Positions 54,518 through 64,000 of a DNA stretch of 64,000 bases are shown piece after piece. Position 1 is the stretch's first letter. The number at the start of each line of letters is the position of its first letter. A program made the position numbers and the translations under genes. Below the pieces are notes generated by a model, which was not told the DNA's origin, did no database searches, and saw only the letters and a program-made list of their open reading frames with translations. Origin of the DNA: Melastoma dodecandrum (Eukaryota; Streptophyta; Magnoliopsida; Myrtales; Melastomataceae); assembly GCA_029817715.1 (NCBI GenBank), contig JARUPY010000189.1, forward strand, positions 2,170,001-2,234,000, written 5' to 3'.

Positions 54518-54809
54518 CAGAACCTTCGGGTCTGTACAACCTACTGTAGTGCAGAACCTTCGGGTCTGTGAATCTACTTCAGTGCAGAACCTTACGGTCT
54601 GTACTTATCAAGTCACTTCCTACATAGAACCTTCTGGTCTATAGTGGATTGACATTTACAACACAGAACCTTCTGGTCTGTGATCTTTCACTCAGAGTTC
54701 TACGGTACAGAACCTTCTGGTTTGTGCTGTGTAACAAGTTCTACGGTACAGAACCTTCTGGTCTGTGCTCTGCCACTCAGACTTCTACAGTGAAGAACTT
54801 TCTGATCAG
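54518..54809. repeat. Hairpin array B (33-44 bp period)
   Basis: Seven copies of a 17-base hairpin start at 54518, 54552, 54585, 54625, 54664, 54708 and 54749; a degenerate eighth is at 54793. The form is CAG-A-ACC, four-base loop, GGT-CTG: a 6-bp stem with one bulged A. The loops vary (TTCG twice, TTAC, TTCT) while the stem is kept. Copy 4 changes the outer pair from C-G to T-A on both arms. Copy 6 has one C to T that leaves a G-T pair. A related longer hairpin is at about 54967-54992. Confidence 0.85.
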
Positions 54810-54910
54810 CTCTATTTGCTATCGATTGTGTAATCTGTATTGAGATACAATTGAGTGGAAACCATCCAAGTTTCTGGGTGAAGAGTGGAGTAGGCGATTT
54901 GCCGAACCAC

Positions 54911-54918
54911 TATAAAAG
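54911..54918 (+). promoter_or_regulatory. TATA box of LTR-like unit
   Basis: TATAAAAG lies 180 bases from the right end. If this is an LTR, the hairpin arrays lie in U3. Confidence 0.55.
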
Positions 54919-55090
54919 TCTTGCGTACTTCAAACAAATCGCAATCACAATCCAACGTTCTGTTTTACAGAAACCTATCTCTAAGGTTCTGTGGCACAGA
55001 AGCTTTCTTCCGCTGCGGGGTTAATCGAAAAGGAGTTAAATATCCTTAATTGGACTTTAACACTAATTCACCCCCCCTCTTAGTGTAACA

Positions 55091-55098
55091 ATTGGAAT
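55091..55098. repeat. Right 8-bp flanking repeat (ATTGGAAT)
   Basis: Partner of 54175-54182. Confidence 0.75.
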
Positions 55099-55204
55099 GA
55101 ATTACAGAATTAAGGATGTGTGAACCAAGTTGCGTGACAGATAGTTGAGATAATGGCAAGAGGATGTTACAGGGGGTCTCCGTGATAATGCGAGGCATTG
55201 GGCA

Positions 55205-55410
55205 TGGAGGGATTGGTGAGCATGCTCCCGCCCTCGGTATGGAACGAACTTGGGAGGATCGGTGATTTAATCCCACTCCCGGTACGTGGATGGAATAAAG
55301 GGGATCGGTCGATTATAACCGACCCTTACTGTGCGAAAGGTGCGGGGGAGATAAGAAGGGTTGGTGACTCAATCCCACCCTAGGTATAGACGAGATAAGG
55401 AGACCGGAGG
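55205..55410. repeat. Degenerate repeats with GGTGA...CCC...GGTA
   Basis: Four related units of about 45-60 bases share GATYGGTGA, then CCCRCYC, then GGTA and a purine-rich end (for example at 55208, 55256, 55301 and 55357). Similarity is low but ordered. They are part of decayed repeat DNA with no coding potential. Confidence 0.5.
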
Positions 55411-56281
55411 GGTAACGCCGTCCTAAGCGTGCTAGAGGTGAAAAGAATCCTAATTTGCTCCGCTAGGCTAAAAAGTGGGATTGGTTAATGGGAATCCCGC
55501 CTCTAAGATGATCGGTTATGCTCTGACGAGAATGAAGACCCTTTAGGGTGGCTCAGTTGTTGTGAATACTTCTTTAAGTACCAAGAGACTTAAGAAGATG
55601 GAAGGGTGCAGTTGACCACATTTCATTTGGTGGAAGAAGCTCAGTTACAGTTCCTATGCATTAGTCCATACCACCCAAACTTATTGAGGGAGGAGTTTAA
55701 GCACTTATGTAACTCCATTTTGGATCAACATTGGGGGCAAGCAAATTGAGAAAATTGGTGAAGTTAAGGCAAACATGACTCGCGATATGACAAACATTTC
55801 AAACAACTTCTGGTTCGTGCAGGGAGACATAGATTTGAGCAAGATGTTAGATTTATATGAGTTGCTTTTAAGAAGCTATCAAGTATTTTCTGTGTACATC
55901 TGTTTTTATCTTTAATTTGTAAGAAGGAGTGCGATCAAAGATGGAGGCTTAGATGAATCTTCTTCTTCATTCCCGAGAAAACCAACAAACCCCAAAAAGC
56001 TACTATCAAAAAGAAAATGATCATCTCAATCATTATCCCAGCACAACCGCGGCGTCCGCTTTGTACAGTTGGGGATTTTCCCTCTTAACATAATGCTTGT
56101 ACAATTACTCTCTTGACCTTTTTAGATTATGGGCTTGTTAAACCACATGGCCTCAAAGGCCTTTCTGGCCTGTCTTCCTGTTTTACTTCAACATTGGTCA
56201 TTCCTCCTCCTCTACTCTGCTAAGCTTCTACAACATTGCTTATTTTCTTGTTGACCACCTTCTTGATTCATTTGCTCACAA

Positions 56282-56393
56282 GGAGATGTCATTATCCCGG
56301 TTTCTTACTTGTAGTATTGTTTTTATCATTACTTTGTAAGAACGAGATGTAATTATGTGGTTTCTTACTTGTAGCCATGTTTTATCATTAGGC
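56282..56393. repeat. About 60-bp imperfect direct repeat
   Basis: GAGATGTCATTAT... GGTTTCTTACTTGTAG ... TTTTATCATTA occurs at 56282-56332 and again at 56345-56393 with a few differences. Confidence 0.75.
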
Positions 56394-56965
56394 CATATAG
56401 TGAACTACCATCCCCAATAATGTTTCAGTTATACAACCATCCCCAACATTGCCTTAAAGGCCAAACAAAGTGAACCGACATCTAATAATCATACGTGACA
56501 ATAGTTAACAACCATACAAAAGATCCAAGAGGCACAAAAGGTGAAACCTTCTAATTGCAACTTAAATTTTAGGTTTTAGCTAACAATACAAAATCATAAA
56601 TAGAACACGACGGTCCGCTTTGGTCTTGATTTTTTGGTATTCCTTCTTGTTAGAATGCCTCTTAGGTAGCCTCATTCCGCATGTAAATTGTTTCCGCTTT
56701 TGTAAGTCCTCCCTTTGAGTTTTCCACAAATTTTACAAGTCATGGGCATAATTCTCTCTAAACCCAAACAAATGACATAAACATGAAGTTATTCACATCA
56801 TATGGCATAATAATTTTTGAAGTATAAAATAAGTTTAAGATATGTATGAGCCTTAATATTGTTTTACATCCATTAGTTATGAGGAAGTTATAACCCATTG
56901 TGAACTAGAACATTCATCTTTACATGTGATCATCTTTCATTTTGTATTTCTGATAAAACATCAAT

Positions 56966-57011
56966 CTTCTCTTTAATACTTTCTTCTTTAATACTTTCTT
57001 CTTTAATACTT
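56966..57011. repeat. 15-bp tandem repeat (TCTTCTTTAATACTT)x3
   Basis: Three copies in a row, the first with one altered base. Confidence 0.9.
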
Positions 57012-58709
57012 AAGTGGAAAATCTTCGTCCACCCACTCAAAAAAACCAGTCAACTTATTGTGATTATTAACACACAAAGATTCATCAATATATACAAAAA
57101 CAACCGTAAATTTGTTATTGCCCACAAAACAACAGAGGATAACATCAGTTACACTTAAGCAAAAACAAAAATCATGATACCAATACTTCATAACTACCTT
57201 CAAGGACGAATAAAGAGGAATCGGGGACTAGGGGTCCTTGTATGCCAAGATGTGTACATTGCACCCTTTTTTCGTGCTTGCATACTCGCCTACCCACACT
57301 TAAAATCAAAACAATAGAGCCAATGAAGATTTTGCTGATTTCGCCTCGCTCATCTTCAATTACGAGCGGTGATTTACCATCGGTTAGGGCTTATGTGTCC
57401 TTCGATTTAGGGAAGACTATCTACCTAGGCAACTCAGCCACTCAATTTTCAGTCTTCCCCAAGTGAGACCCAACGATCAACACGACATCCTTATTGAGTC
57501 CTATATGGACGACATGTTTTAATTTCTTTCTGAATAGGACAATACATATAAGACCCACATCAACCTCTGTTAGCGCCACACGTATGTGGTTTGCTTAATG
57601 CATCATAATGATTTTATTACATGTACAATGACATTATCTTAGAGTCCAAGAACGAAGAAATAAAAAAAATTATGCAATTCAATTCACATCCTAGTTAACG
57701 AAAAAGTAATCACTTAATACTCCAAAGAAGGCCTAAGATAAAATAATTTTGCTACAAGAAAATGATCATATATACATTTTCATGCAAGAAAAGGGGATGT
57801 CATCCAAAATCGACATATTTCCCTTCAAACATGTCTAAGAACACGGTACTTGGTTAATCTTGTCATGTAAAGAAAATGACTAACTAATAGTTAATAGAAA
57901 CATATACCTTGATTGAGATTGAAAGTAATGTGTCATTACAATTACCATGACCATATCGTATGCTTCAACTTGATATTCACTGAAGATGTGGTTGTTGCTC
58001 GATTATAGCCCAACGTTGGTAGTGAAAATATGATATTCATACTTGCATTTCGTACCAAAAAGAGTTCGATAGTTTCATCTCGGGAAGTGTCATTGGGTCT
58101 TTCCATGGAAAATCCACAATTCACTATGCAAGTTCGATACAATTTCTTTTTGTCAATGGAAAACATGTGCTTGTTGGTGGTTGGTCGAAGGATGTTAGCA
58201 ATTGGCACATACATTCCTAATAGCATATAATCCATGGCGTTGTCACAGTTAACCTCGTACACACTTCATATTAATCAGCGGTTGTTTAGAATGGTTGAGC
58301 GCAACTCCCACACCTAACAACCATTAGGATTTTAAAGTTGAAAATGGTTGGACATGCAAACATTATACTCGAGATCATATACACAACCGAGTCCCATGCC
58401 ACTTATTCACCATACCACATCTCAATTGTTTGAGGTTTATCCACATTTACATAGATTAAGCTTTATCAACATTTTCACGGGATATGCGAGACATTTGATG
58501 TACTCATGCATGCATGAAATAGTTACATAGAACAATTATGCGTGAAATAAGAAAAGGTGGACAAGGTTCAACTAACTAAATTTATATACAACATTTGAAT
58601 TTTCAATGATTAATACTATAAGAAGTGGCATGCATCCATGAACATATCTATGTCGCGTGACTTTGAAAATCTTACGCATAAATTGTCCAATACATTGAAT
58701 GCTCGAGTT

Positions 58710-59240
58710 CACTTCAAAAGTGACCGCTGGACAAATCGGATTCGAGCACGTCGGAAGTCTTTGGTACTATGAGTAATTGGTACTCAGAAATTCGTTGAAA
58801 TGAGTGGTCGCCATTTGAAAGAAAGAAAGGAGGAAAGCAACGGAACGACACCCTTAAGCGAAAGCATTTACGGATGCCATTAACGATGTGGAATGCTTGA
58901 ATGCCTGAATGCTTGAAGATGAAATAATTGTATGTTCGTTTGTAGAGAGGTGTCTTGTACAATGCTAATAATAACTATTTATACTAAGCTAGCCCTACAT
59001 AAATACGGAAATGAAATATTATGCATATATTACACATCCATGTTGCTGGTCTTCATATAATATCTCCTTTCCATTTGACCAGTCTTGGAAATAATTTTCT
59101 TCCATGTCTCGAGATCGTCTGAAATCTTCCAATGACAGCCGCTGGCCGACCGTTTTGTTCACTAGCCTTCGCTGCAGAGTTTCCTCGCTCGCCGGTTGAT
59201 CGTCACTTGATCACCTTGTCTTCGCCTAGCAACCCTCATC
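58710..59240 (-). repeat. Left arm of large inverted repeat (TATA-containing)
   Basis: Read on the minus strand this matches 62865-63402: GGGAAACTCTGC-type start, CATGGAAG, AGTATAAATAGTT, CACCTCTCTACAAACG, GCTTCCGCTTAAGGG-like and CCAGCGGTCACTT. Divergence is considerable. Each arm has a TATAAATAG box (about 58975-58990 here), so they look like LTRs or promoter-bearing ends of one family lying in opposite directions. Confidence 0.7.
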
Positions 59241-59868
59241 GCCTGGTTGCCCCGTCGCTCAGTAACTGCTTCGCGACAAAACCTTCGCTTACCGTGTTTA
59301 CACAGCTACCTCTCTAAGGGGTCTCAAGCGCTAGCACAAAAGTATCTTTCCTAGCCGTTCGCACCGATATTGTCCAAAGAGTAGTAAGAGTAACACTACC
59401 CTCGCGACTTCTAACTTCAATGACTATATCAATATTCATGTTCATTTCCTTCAATTCTCATAATTCAACTTCTTCTTAATGATCATTGTTACATTTACGA
59501 ACCGTATCGTAAATATAAAAGTAGTTTCATAAGAAGTAGCATCTTTACGAGATGAAAAATATGCAAAAGAAAAAGTTTCGTAAATTAAAAAAATATACGA
59601 AAAAAAAGGTATTATTCGTTGAGGAGGAAACAATTGCATTGGTATAAATTTCTTGCTTTTTGCCAAAATCCAAGATTGATAGCAAGGCTGGTATGGTAGG
59701 GGGAGTTTAAGCCACGTGGTGATGGCTTTTCATCTCTCCTTAATTTACGTGCGGTTTTTGCAACAAGAAACAGACACCCGCCGTCCGTCGTCGCCCATTC
59801 AATCATTCTTATTCCCCCCCGCCCTTCTCCCAGGAGAAAAAAAAAAGAAAACGAGACGACGATAGATA
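59241..59868 (+). promoter_or_regulatory. Upstream region of the PRA1 gene
   Basis: The first 100 bases continue the repeat-like GC-richer sequence; the rest is AT-rich and leads to a pyrimidine-rich and then A-rich 5' UTR (CCCCCCCGCCCTTCTCCCAGG, then an A-run) before the ATG. No firm TATA box was identified. Confidence 0.4.
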
Positions 59869-60531
59869 ATGACGGCACCATCACCTCCCATCGTGCCTAT
59901 CTCCGTCCCCAAACCAGCCGTCGCCACCCAGGACGACGCCTCCTCTTCCTCCGCCTCCGCCCTCCGCACCCTCATCACCAACGTCTCCACCACCCTCTCC
60001 ACCTCTCTCTCCCAGCAACGCCCCTGGTCGGAGCTCCTCGACCGCTCCTCCTTCTCCAAGCCCGACTCCTTCTCCGAAGCCACCCTCCGTCTCCGCAAGA
60101 ACTACCCCTACTTCCGTATCAACTACCTCCTCCTCCTCTCCTCCTCCCTCTCCCTCTCCCTCCTCACCCACCCTTTCTCCCTCCTCCTCCTCCTCTCCCT
60201 CCTCTCCGCCTGGCTCTTCCTCTTCCTCCTCCGCCCCACTAACTCCCCTCCCCTCTCTTTCCTCGGCCGCACCTTCTCCGAACGCGAGACCCTCTCCATC
60301 CTCGTCCTCCTCACTGTCGTCCTCGTCTTCCTCACCAGCCTCGGCTCCCTCCTCATCTCCGCTCTCCTCGCCGGTATCGCCCTCGTCTGCATCCATGGTG
60401 CTTTCCGGATGCCCGAGGACCTCTTCCTTGATGAGCAGGAGGCCGTTTCCTCCGTCGGATTCCTCTCCTTCCTTGGCAATGCCATTTCCAATGCCTCTGC
60501 CCCCGCGGCCGTGGCCGCAGCCAGGGTTTGA
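59869..60531 (+). CDS. PRA1.B: PRA1 family protein (B-type), intronless
   Basis: This complete 220-residue protein belongs to the prenylated Rab acceptor 1 family, which acts in the endomembrane system on Rab GTPase delivery and vesicle traffic. The N-terminus is Ser/Thr/Ala/Pro rich and cytosolic. RPWSELLDRSSFSKPDS (residues 51-67) and RLRKNYPYFRINY (74-86) are the conserved cytosolic stretch. Two pairs of hydrophobic segments follow (about 87-121 and 141-178) around the loop RPTNSPPLSFLGRTFSERETL. HGAFRMPEDLFLDEQE (175-190) and a C-terminal ...SAPAAVAAARV are typical of plant B-clade members. The lack of introns is normal for this family. The coding strand is strikingly C-rich (CTCCTC runs), which makes a long open antisense frame. 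Nothing is broken. Confidence 0.95.
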   Translation: MTAPSPPIVPISVPKPAVATQDDASSSSASALRTLITNVSTTLSTSLSQQRPWSELLDRSSFSKPDSFSEATLRLRKNYPYFRINYLLLLSSSLSLSLLTHPFSLLLLLSLLSAWLFLFLLRPTNSPPLSFLGRTFSERETLSILVLLTVVLVFLTSLGSLLISALLAGIALVCIHGAFRMPEDLFLDEQEAVSSVGFLSFLGNAISNASAPAAVAAARV

Positions 60532-61326
60532 GATGAGATCACTACTTACATACAGATCGGACAATGATTAGGTTTTTACAGGTAAAACGATTCATTTTGT
60601 TATTTCCTTGTGCGAATTTTTTTGTAGAGTAATTTGGATCGTCTCGATGATTCTTGTAAGGACGATGCTGCATTCTCTCATTGCCAATAAAACTATATAA
60701 TTATTTACATCCTTGTTATGGCTTCCCGTGATCTGAAAACAAAAAGACCTTGATTATGTAATCGAGAGTAACGAGTAGACAGGGAGATCTCTCTGATTTG
60801 GCATGGTGCAGTGTTATGGGCTCGTATATTGTGATCCGTCTTGAAAATTTCCTATCTGTGCTCGAGCTTCTTGTTTCTGCTTTCATCGCTGTCGTTCGAA
60901 GGTGGTTGTGTTTGCTGCATTACACCTTTTTTTTTCTGTAAGGGGGACTTGGGATTTTTCAGCTGCCTTCTTCCATGAACAATGTGGATTCTTCCTTTTA
61001 GGTTAGTTGTTGTAGACACCCATATGACCCGGATCTGGAGTTGCACTCTGCCCGGAGATCCTAGTCAGGGAAGAACATGCTCAATCCTTTGAAAAGGGCA
61101 CACCTCTACTCCCTTTGCACCTTAGATGGATTGCCCATATTGCTTTAGCTTGGTGGTGCTTGCAAATGAATCTACTTCAAGCTACTGTCGGCCTCGTAGC
61201 TCTAAGCCATTCGCAAGTGACTATCTCAATGTCCTAACGTTGTTGTCTTGACGTGACAAATCTTTTATTTTGGAGATCTGTTGTTCTATTTGATGGGTAG
61301 TGGGGTATTGGCTCTGTAACTGTTAT
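60532..61326 (+). other. PRA1 3' UTR and spacer to TBL pseudogene
   Basis: The first 160-200 bases are likely the 3' UTR (an AATAAA occurs at about 60686). The remainder has no recognised feature. Confidence 0.45.
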
Positions 61327-62600
61327 TCATTCATAGAAGTTGGAGACATAAAGGAGCTGGTTCCACACATCAGGGAATCCTGGGAGGCACCAATGGGAGC
61401 AGTCCGCGTAGCTGATCAGCTTCGCTAGTTGACTAGGGGTGAGGGGTTCCCATTGTTGCTGGTAGATGGCCGGGTGGGCTTCCTTCCGGTATTATGAAAG
61501 CTGGGTTATGTTAAGGACCTCGACCACGAAGCCCTTCTTCCTCAGCCTCTCCATCGCCACCTCAACTACTTGCATTATCCCTAGATCCCAGTCGCTTCCC
61601 CTGTATCCCTCTTTAGTGACAGGCTCCGTCTCCCGTAACAGTTGCAGCCCGGCACCCCTTCCCATTGCTCAGCCCTGTGACTTTCTACTTCAGCATATGC
61701 CCAATAAATGGGAGTAAATTGGAAAGGAGACACCCTGAATGGTCTCCGTCTCTTTCAATCCTGTTAACCTCAGTTCTTGAGTGCTTTGTGGAGAGTACTC
61801 GAACCTCGCGGTTTGAAAGTGTCAATGGAGATTATTCGTGTGCATTCCCTAAGGAAAAAGTAGAGAGCCTTACTTCTCGTGGGTTGGTGACATGGTGACA
61901 AACACGACCCGGGTCTTTTCTGTTGACATGAATCTCCCCATCCAGTCTGACCACGTTTGCAGAGCCATCTTGTATGCTTGTGGCATCATTGCGTCTTTGT
62001 ATATCCCATCTCCTGCTTCGGACGATCCCCACCTGCATCGATGCTTGAATAACCGAGATTAGCAATGGAAGATGCTGCAAGCAAAGAAGATGAACAGGTA
62101 CCTACCACTTAAAGGAGTTTCATCTCTGGTTGCCTCCACTACAGATAAGAATTGAACACTAAGACGCTAACGTCCGACCAATGCCTCACATGCTTCTTGA
62201 TGGCTTGTATTCGGACGATTTGATTCAGAACTCGATGGCTAAATGGGTCATCTGAATTTGATTCCACAAGCAGCGGCTCCCAGTAGAACTCGATGTTGAC
62301 ATTGTAATATTGCATCGTCACCAGTTAACACGAATCAGTCCCGCTCATCCTTCCGCCACAGAGTCAATCTCCGCATGTATATTTATTGGTGAAGTTGAAA
62401 CCGTTCTGGAGAACCTAAAGATTGGAAGACAATCAGGGAGTTGCGAAGATAAGAGATGGCATTGAGCGCCGGGTGAATGGTTGACTCGACCAAGCAAACC
62501 ATTGAAACCCACTGCACCCTGTTCAGGGAGTCCCCAACATACACGGGCCGCTTGTTCTTCAATCGCTCCAGCAACATGCTCGCGAACCTACCCATTGCTC
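61327..62600 (-). pseudogene. TBL: Trichome birefringence-like (TBL) acetyltransferase pseudogene
   Basis: This is a broken member of the TBL/DUF231 family, Golgi enzymes that O-acetylate cell-wall polysaccharides. Pieces in order on the minus strand: the GDS motif (RPVYVGDSLNRVQWVSMVCLVES, from about 62550); EFYWEPLLVESNSDDPFSHR and KKHVRHWSDVSVLVFNSYL (62321-62139); GDGIYKDAMMPQAYKMALQTWSDW and TRVVFVTMSPTHE (about 62030-61875); and a C-terminal stretch with [27 protein letters not shown] and the catalytic DxxH as DCSHWCLPG, ending at 61327. Lesions: a TAG at 62139-62141 where the family has Trp, a one-base loss after the NCYG motif (about 61645), and a TAA at 61492-61494 before YRKE. The N-terminal membrane anchor is absent. 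Confidence 0.85.
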
Positions 62601-62864
62601 GACCAGGGGCAGAGGGCGAACAATGAGCACCAGGAGAGGCTCAAAACAAAGGCCTGAGCACGAACAAGGGGCGAGGCTGCCATCTATAGTGCTGATACTC
62701 GAGGTCCTTCCTTCCGTACTTTAAGCAAGCCAACTTGTCTGACATGTACTTGCATTCATATTTAACAACAGTAATTCTGGGCCACGGATCTCAACGTCAT
62801 ATGTGGAACAACGGTTCATAATATATGACCGAAGTACGAGAAGCCCAGTAAGGAGATAGCTATG
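62601..62864. other. Spacer upstream of TBL pseudogene
   Basis: I see no N-terminal TBL exon or other feature here. Confidence 0.4.
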
Positions 62865-63402
62865 AAAACACACCAGGCGAAGACTTGACTGGACGAGCGG
62901 GGAAACTCTGCGGTGAAGGCTATTGTTGATCCGGTCGATCAGTAGCTTTTATGGGAAGATTTCGGACTATCTCAAGACATGGAAGAAAATGTTGCCAAGA
63001 TTGCTCAAATGGAAATGAGATCTTCCATGAAGACTAGCAATAGGGACGAGTAATATATGTATAATATTTCATTACCGTACATACATAGGTCTAGCCTAGT
63101 ATAAATAGTTGCTCTTAGAATTGTATACGCACACCTCTCTACAAACGGATATATAGTCTTTTTTATCTCCAAGCATTCCAGCGTTCAAGCATCCCGTGCT
63201 CCTACGTTCTTACTCCTTTCGAAGGCATCGTCAATGGCATCCGTAAGTGCTTCCGCTTAAGGGTATCTGTCCGCTGCCTTCTCATCTTTTTCTTCATTCC
63301 TACGACGACCACACAACGAACCTTCGAGTACTAGTTGCTCATAGTACCAGAGATTTTCAACGTGTTTGAATACGGCTTGTCCAGCGGTCACTTCCGGAGC
63401 AA
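62865..63402 (+). repeat. Right arm of large inverted repeat (TATA-containing)
   Basis: Partner in opposite orientation of 58710-59240. It includes AGTATAAATAGTT at about 63096-63108, then CACCTCTCTACAAACGG, and ends CCAGCGGTCACTT near 63402. Confidence 0.7.
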
Positions 63403-64000
63403 ACAATTTCTTCTCCTTATAAAGAGGATACTATATGTTGTCGAATGTCCACATACCAGAGAACATATCACACTCCTCTGTCTTCTTCGAATTCCAAAGG
63501 TTGATCATCCCCGAGTTGCTGTCCGTTGTTGTCCCTGTTGTAATCACAACTTTCTCATGTTGATCCAAAAGACCAACGCGTTTAGGATATCCGGATCGAA
63601 CACGGGGTTCGGATTTCGGTTTGAAATTGTCGTCGCCGTATAAAGAAAACGAACGGAAACAAGTTGAGATATAAGAACTTACGGATGCGATTGAAAACTA
63701 AAAGAGACTAATAGTTGAATTGCTATTGAATGTTTTTTTTAGAAAAACGAAATAGAATATAAATATAGGCAGAAAACATGAGATCCTAACTGATTCCTAA
63801 AAATATGCTAACATCCCATGTTCGTTCATCACGTTTGGTCGTCTGTTGTCGCCCAACCGGTTCGTATCGCTTTGGTCACTCAATCACTGAGATCATGTCT
63901 TCGATCGCTCAATCAATGAGACTTGGTTTCGTCGCTCAGGCATTGGCTTTGTCGATTATTTCGGTGTCGCTCGTTCAACTGTCTGGGCATCGCTCGGACA
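63403..64000. other. Unassigned sequence with TCGCTC motifs at the window end
   Basis: No gene was recognised. From about 63820 the words TCGCTC, TCACTCAATCACTGAGA and TCGCTCAATCAATGAGA recur at short intervals. This resembles the start of a further repeat related to the region next to the left inverted-repeat arm, but it is cut by the window edge. Confidence 0.4.

Larger units (their letters stand above)
54183..55090 (+). mobile_element. LTR-like unit with hairpin arrays (possible solo LTR)
   Basis: This 908-bp unit has ends TGTTGAGG and GTGTAACA (4-bp inverted ends, extendable to 7 bp with flank) and an 8-bp direct repeat on both sides. It has a TATA box at 54911-54918 and a CACCCCCCCTCTTAG run before the right end, like the ends of some long plant Copia LTRs. 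Upstream of the TATA box are two arrays of small inverted repeats. No coding frame longer than about 98 codons is present, and that one crosses array A. I favour a solo LTR of a Copia element, but 8 bp is longer than the usual 5-bp duplication, so a non-autonomous DNA element or a coincidence at one end is possible. Confidence 0.55.
55411..58709. other. AT-rich intergenic DNA, no recognised gene
   Basis: Small frames on both strands (for example 57242-57466 plus, 75 codons, and 57942-58262 minus, 107 codons) match no family I know. Two short direct repeats are listed separately. Fragments of decayed genes or elements may be present, but none can be supported. Confidence 0.6.

Noticed and set aside
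54518..54809. CRISPR-like regular repeats
   Set aside because: Repeats are short, imperfect and palindromic, spacers are similar to each other, and the setting is a plant LTR. It is not a CRISPR array.
57942..58262. 106-residue minus-strand frame in the AT-rich spacer
   Set aside because: No recognisable motif, no neighbouring exon, and ordinary for AT-balanced noncoding DNA.
59881..60564. A 227-codon, Glu/Gly-rich open frame antisense to PRA1
   Set aside because: It is a by-product of the C-rich CTCCTC codon use of PRA1 on the other strand; the composition is unnatural and no domain is seen.
1..64000. tRNA, rRNA or organelle DNA insertions
   Set aside because: I looked for tRNA-like arms and conserved rRNA words and saw only primer binding sites that mimic tRNA 3' ends.

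Overview
This is plant nuclear DNA, most likely from a flowering plant and perhaps a eudicot; the species cannot be named from the sequence. The evidence is the spliceosomal introns, plant gene families (RAPTOR, MIF/MDL, PRA1, TBL) and plant retrotransposon lineages (Tat/Ogre-, Athila- and chromovirus-type Gypsy, Copia, L1-type LINEs). Well over half of the window is transposable element, much of it nested. Only two apparently intact host genes are visible: a three-exon MIF/MDL-like gene (33083-34000) and an intronless PRA1-family gene (59869-60531). All similarity judgements were made by eye, without database searches or computed identities.

Layout. Positions 1-32703 hold two copies of the 3' end of a RAPTOR (TOR complex 1) gene. 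Copy 1 has a LINE in its last intron (543-12279, minus, 14-bp target duplication), and that LINE carries a second, opposite LINE (3886-9242). Copy 1 also has a 15.7-kb Tat/Ogre-type Gypsy element in its 3' UTR (13197-28902, 5-bp duplication AGGAG). Copy 2 (30688-32703) lacks these insertions and so shows the empty sites. An LTR-like fragment (29479-30687) lies between the copies. The MIF/MDL gene follows at once.

Positions 34728-44075 are an Athila-type Gypsy element on the minus strand, with two LTRs of about 1.17 kb, a tRNA-Asp primer site and decayed gag-pol. Its pol-to-LTR interval carries an unusual 21-bp/heptad repeat. Positions 44076-53809 are remains of chromovirus-type Gypsy DNA, including one LTR flanked by a polypurine tract on one side and a primer binding site on the other. 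Inside that LTR sits a 4.9-kb Copia element (47355-52210, minus, duplication ATGAG) that is nearly complete.

Positions 54183-55090 are a 908-bp LTR-like unit with TGTT...AACA ends and an 8-bp flanking repeat. Upstream of its TATA box are two arrays of short hairpins whose stems change in a compensatory way; this is the least explained signal in the window. After AT-rich sequence, two oppositely oriented repeats (about 58710-59240 and 62865-63402) bracket the PRA1 gene and a broken trichome-birefringence-like (TBL) acetyltransferase gene.

The genes do not form a pathway. The window is a record of stacked insertions. Most readable reading-frame lesions are C:G to T:A transitions or small indels, as expected of silenced, methylated transposons.
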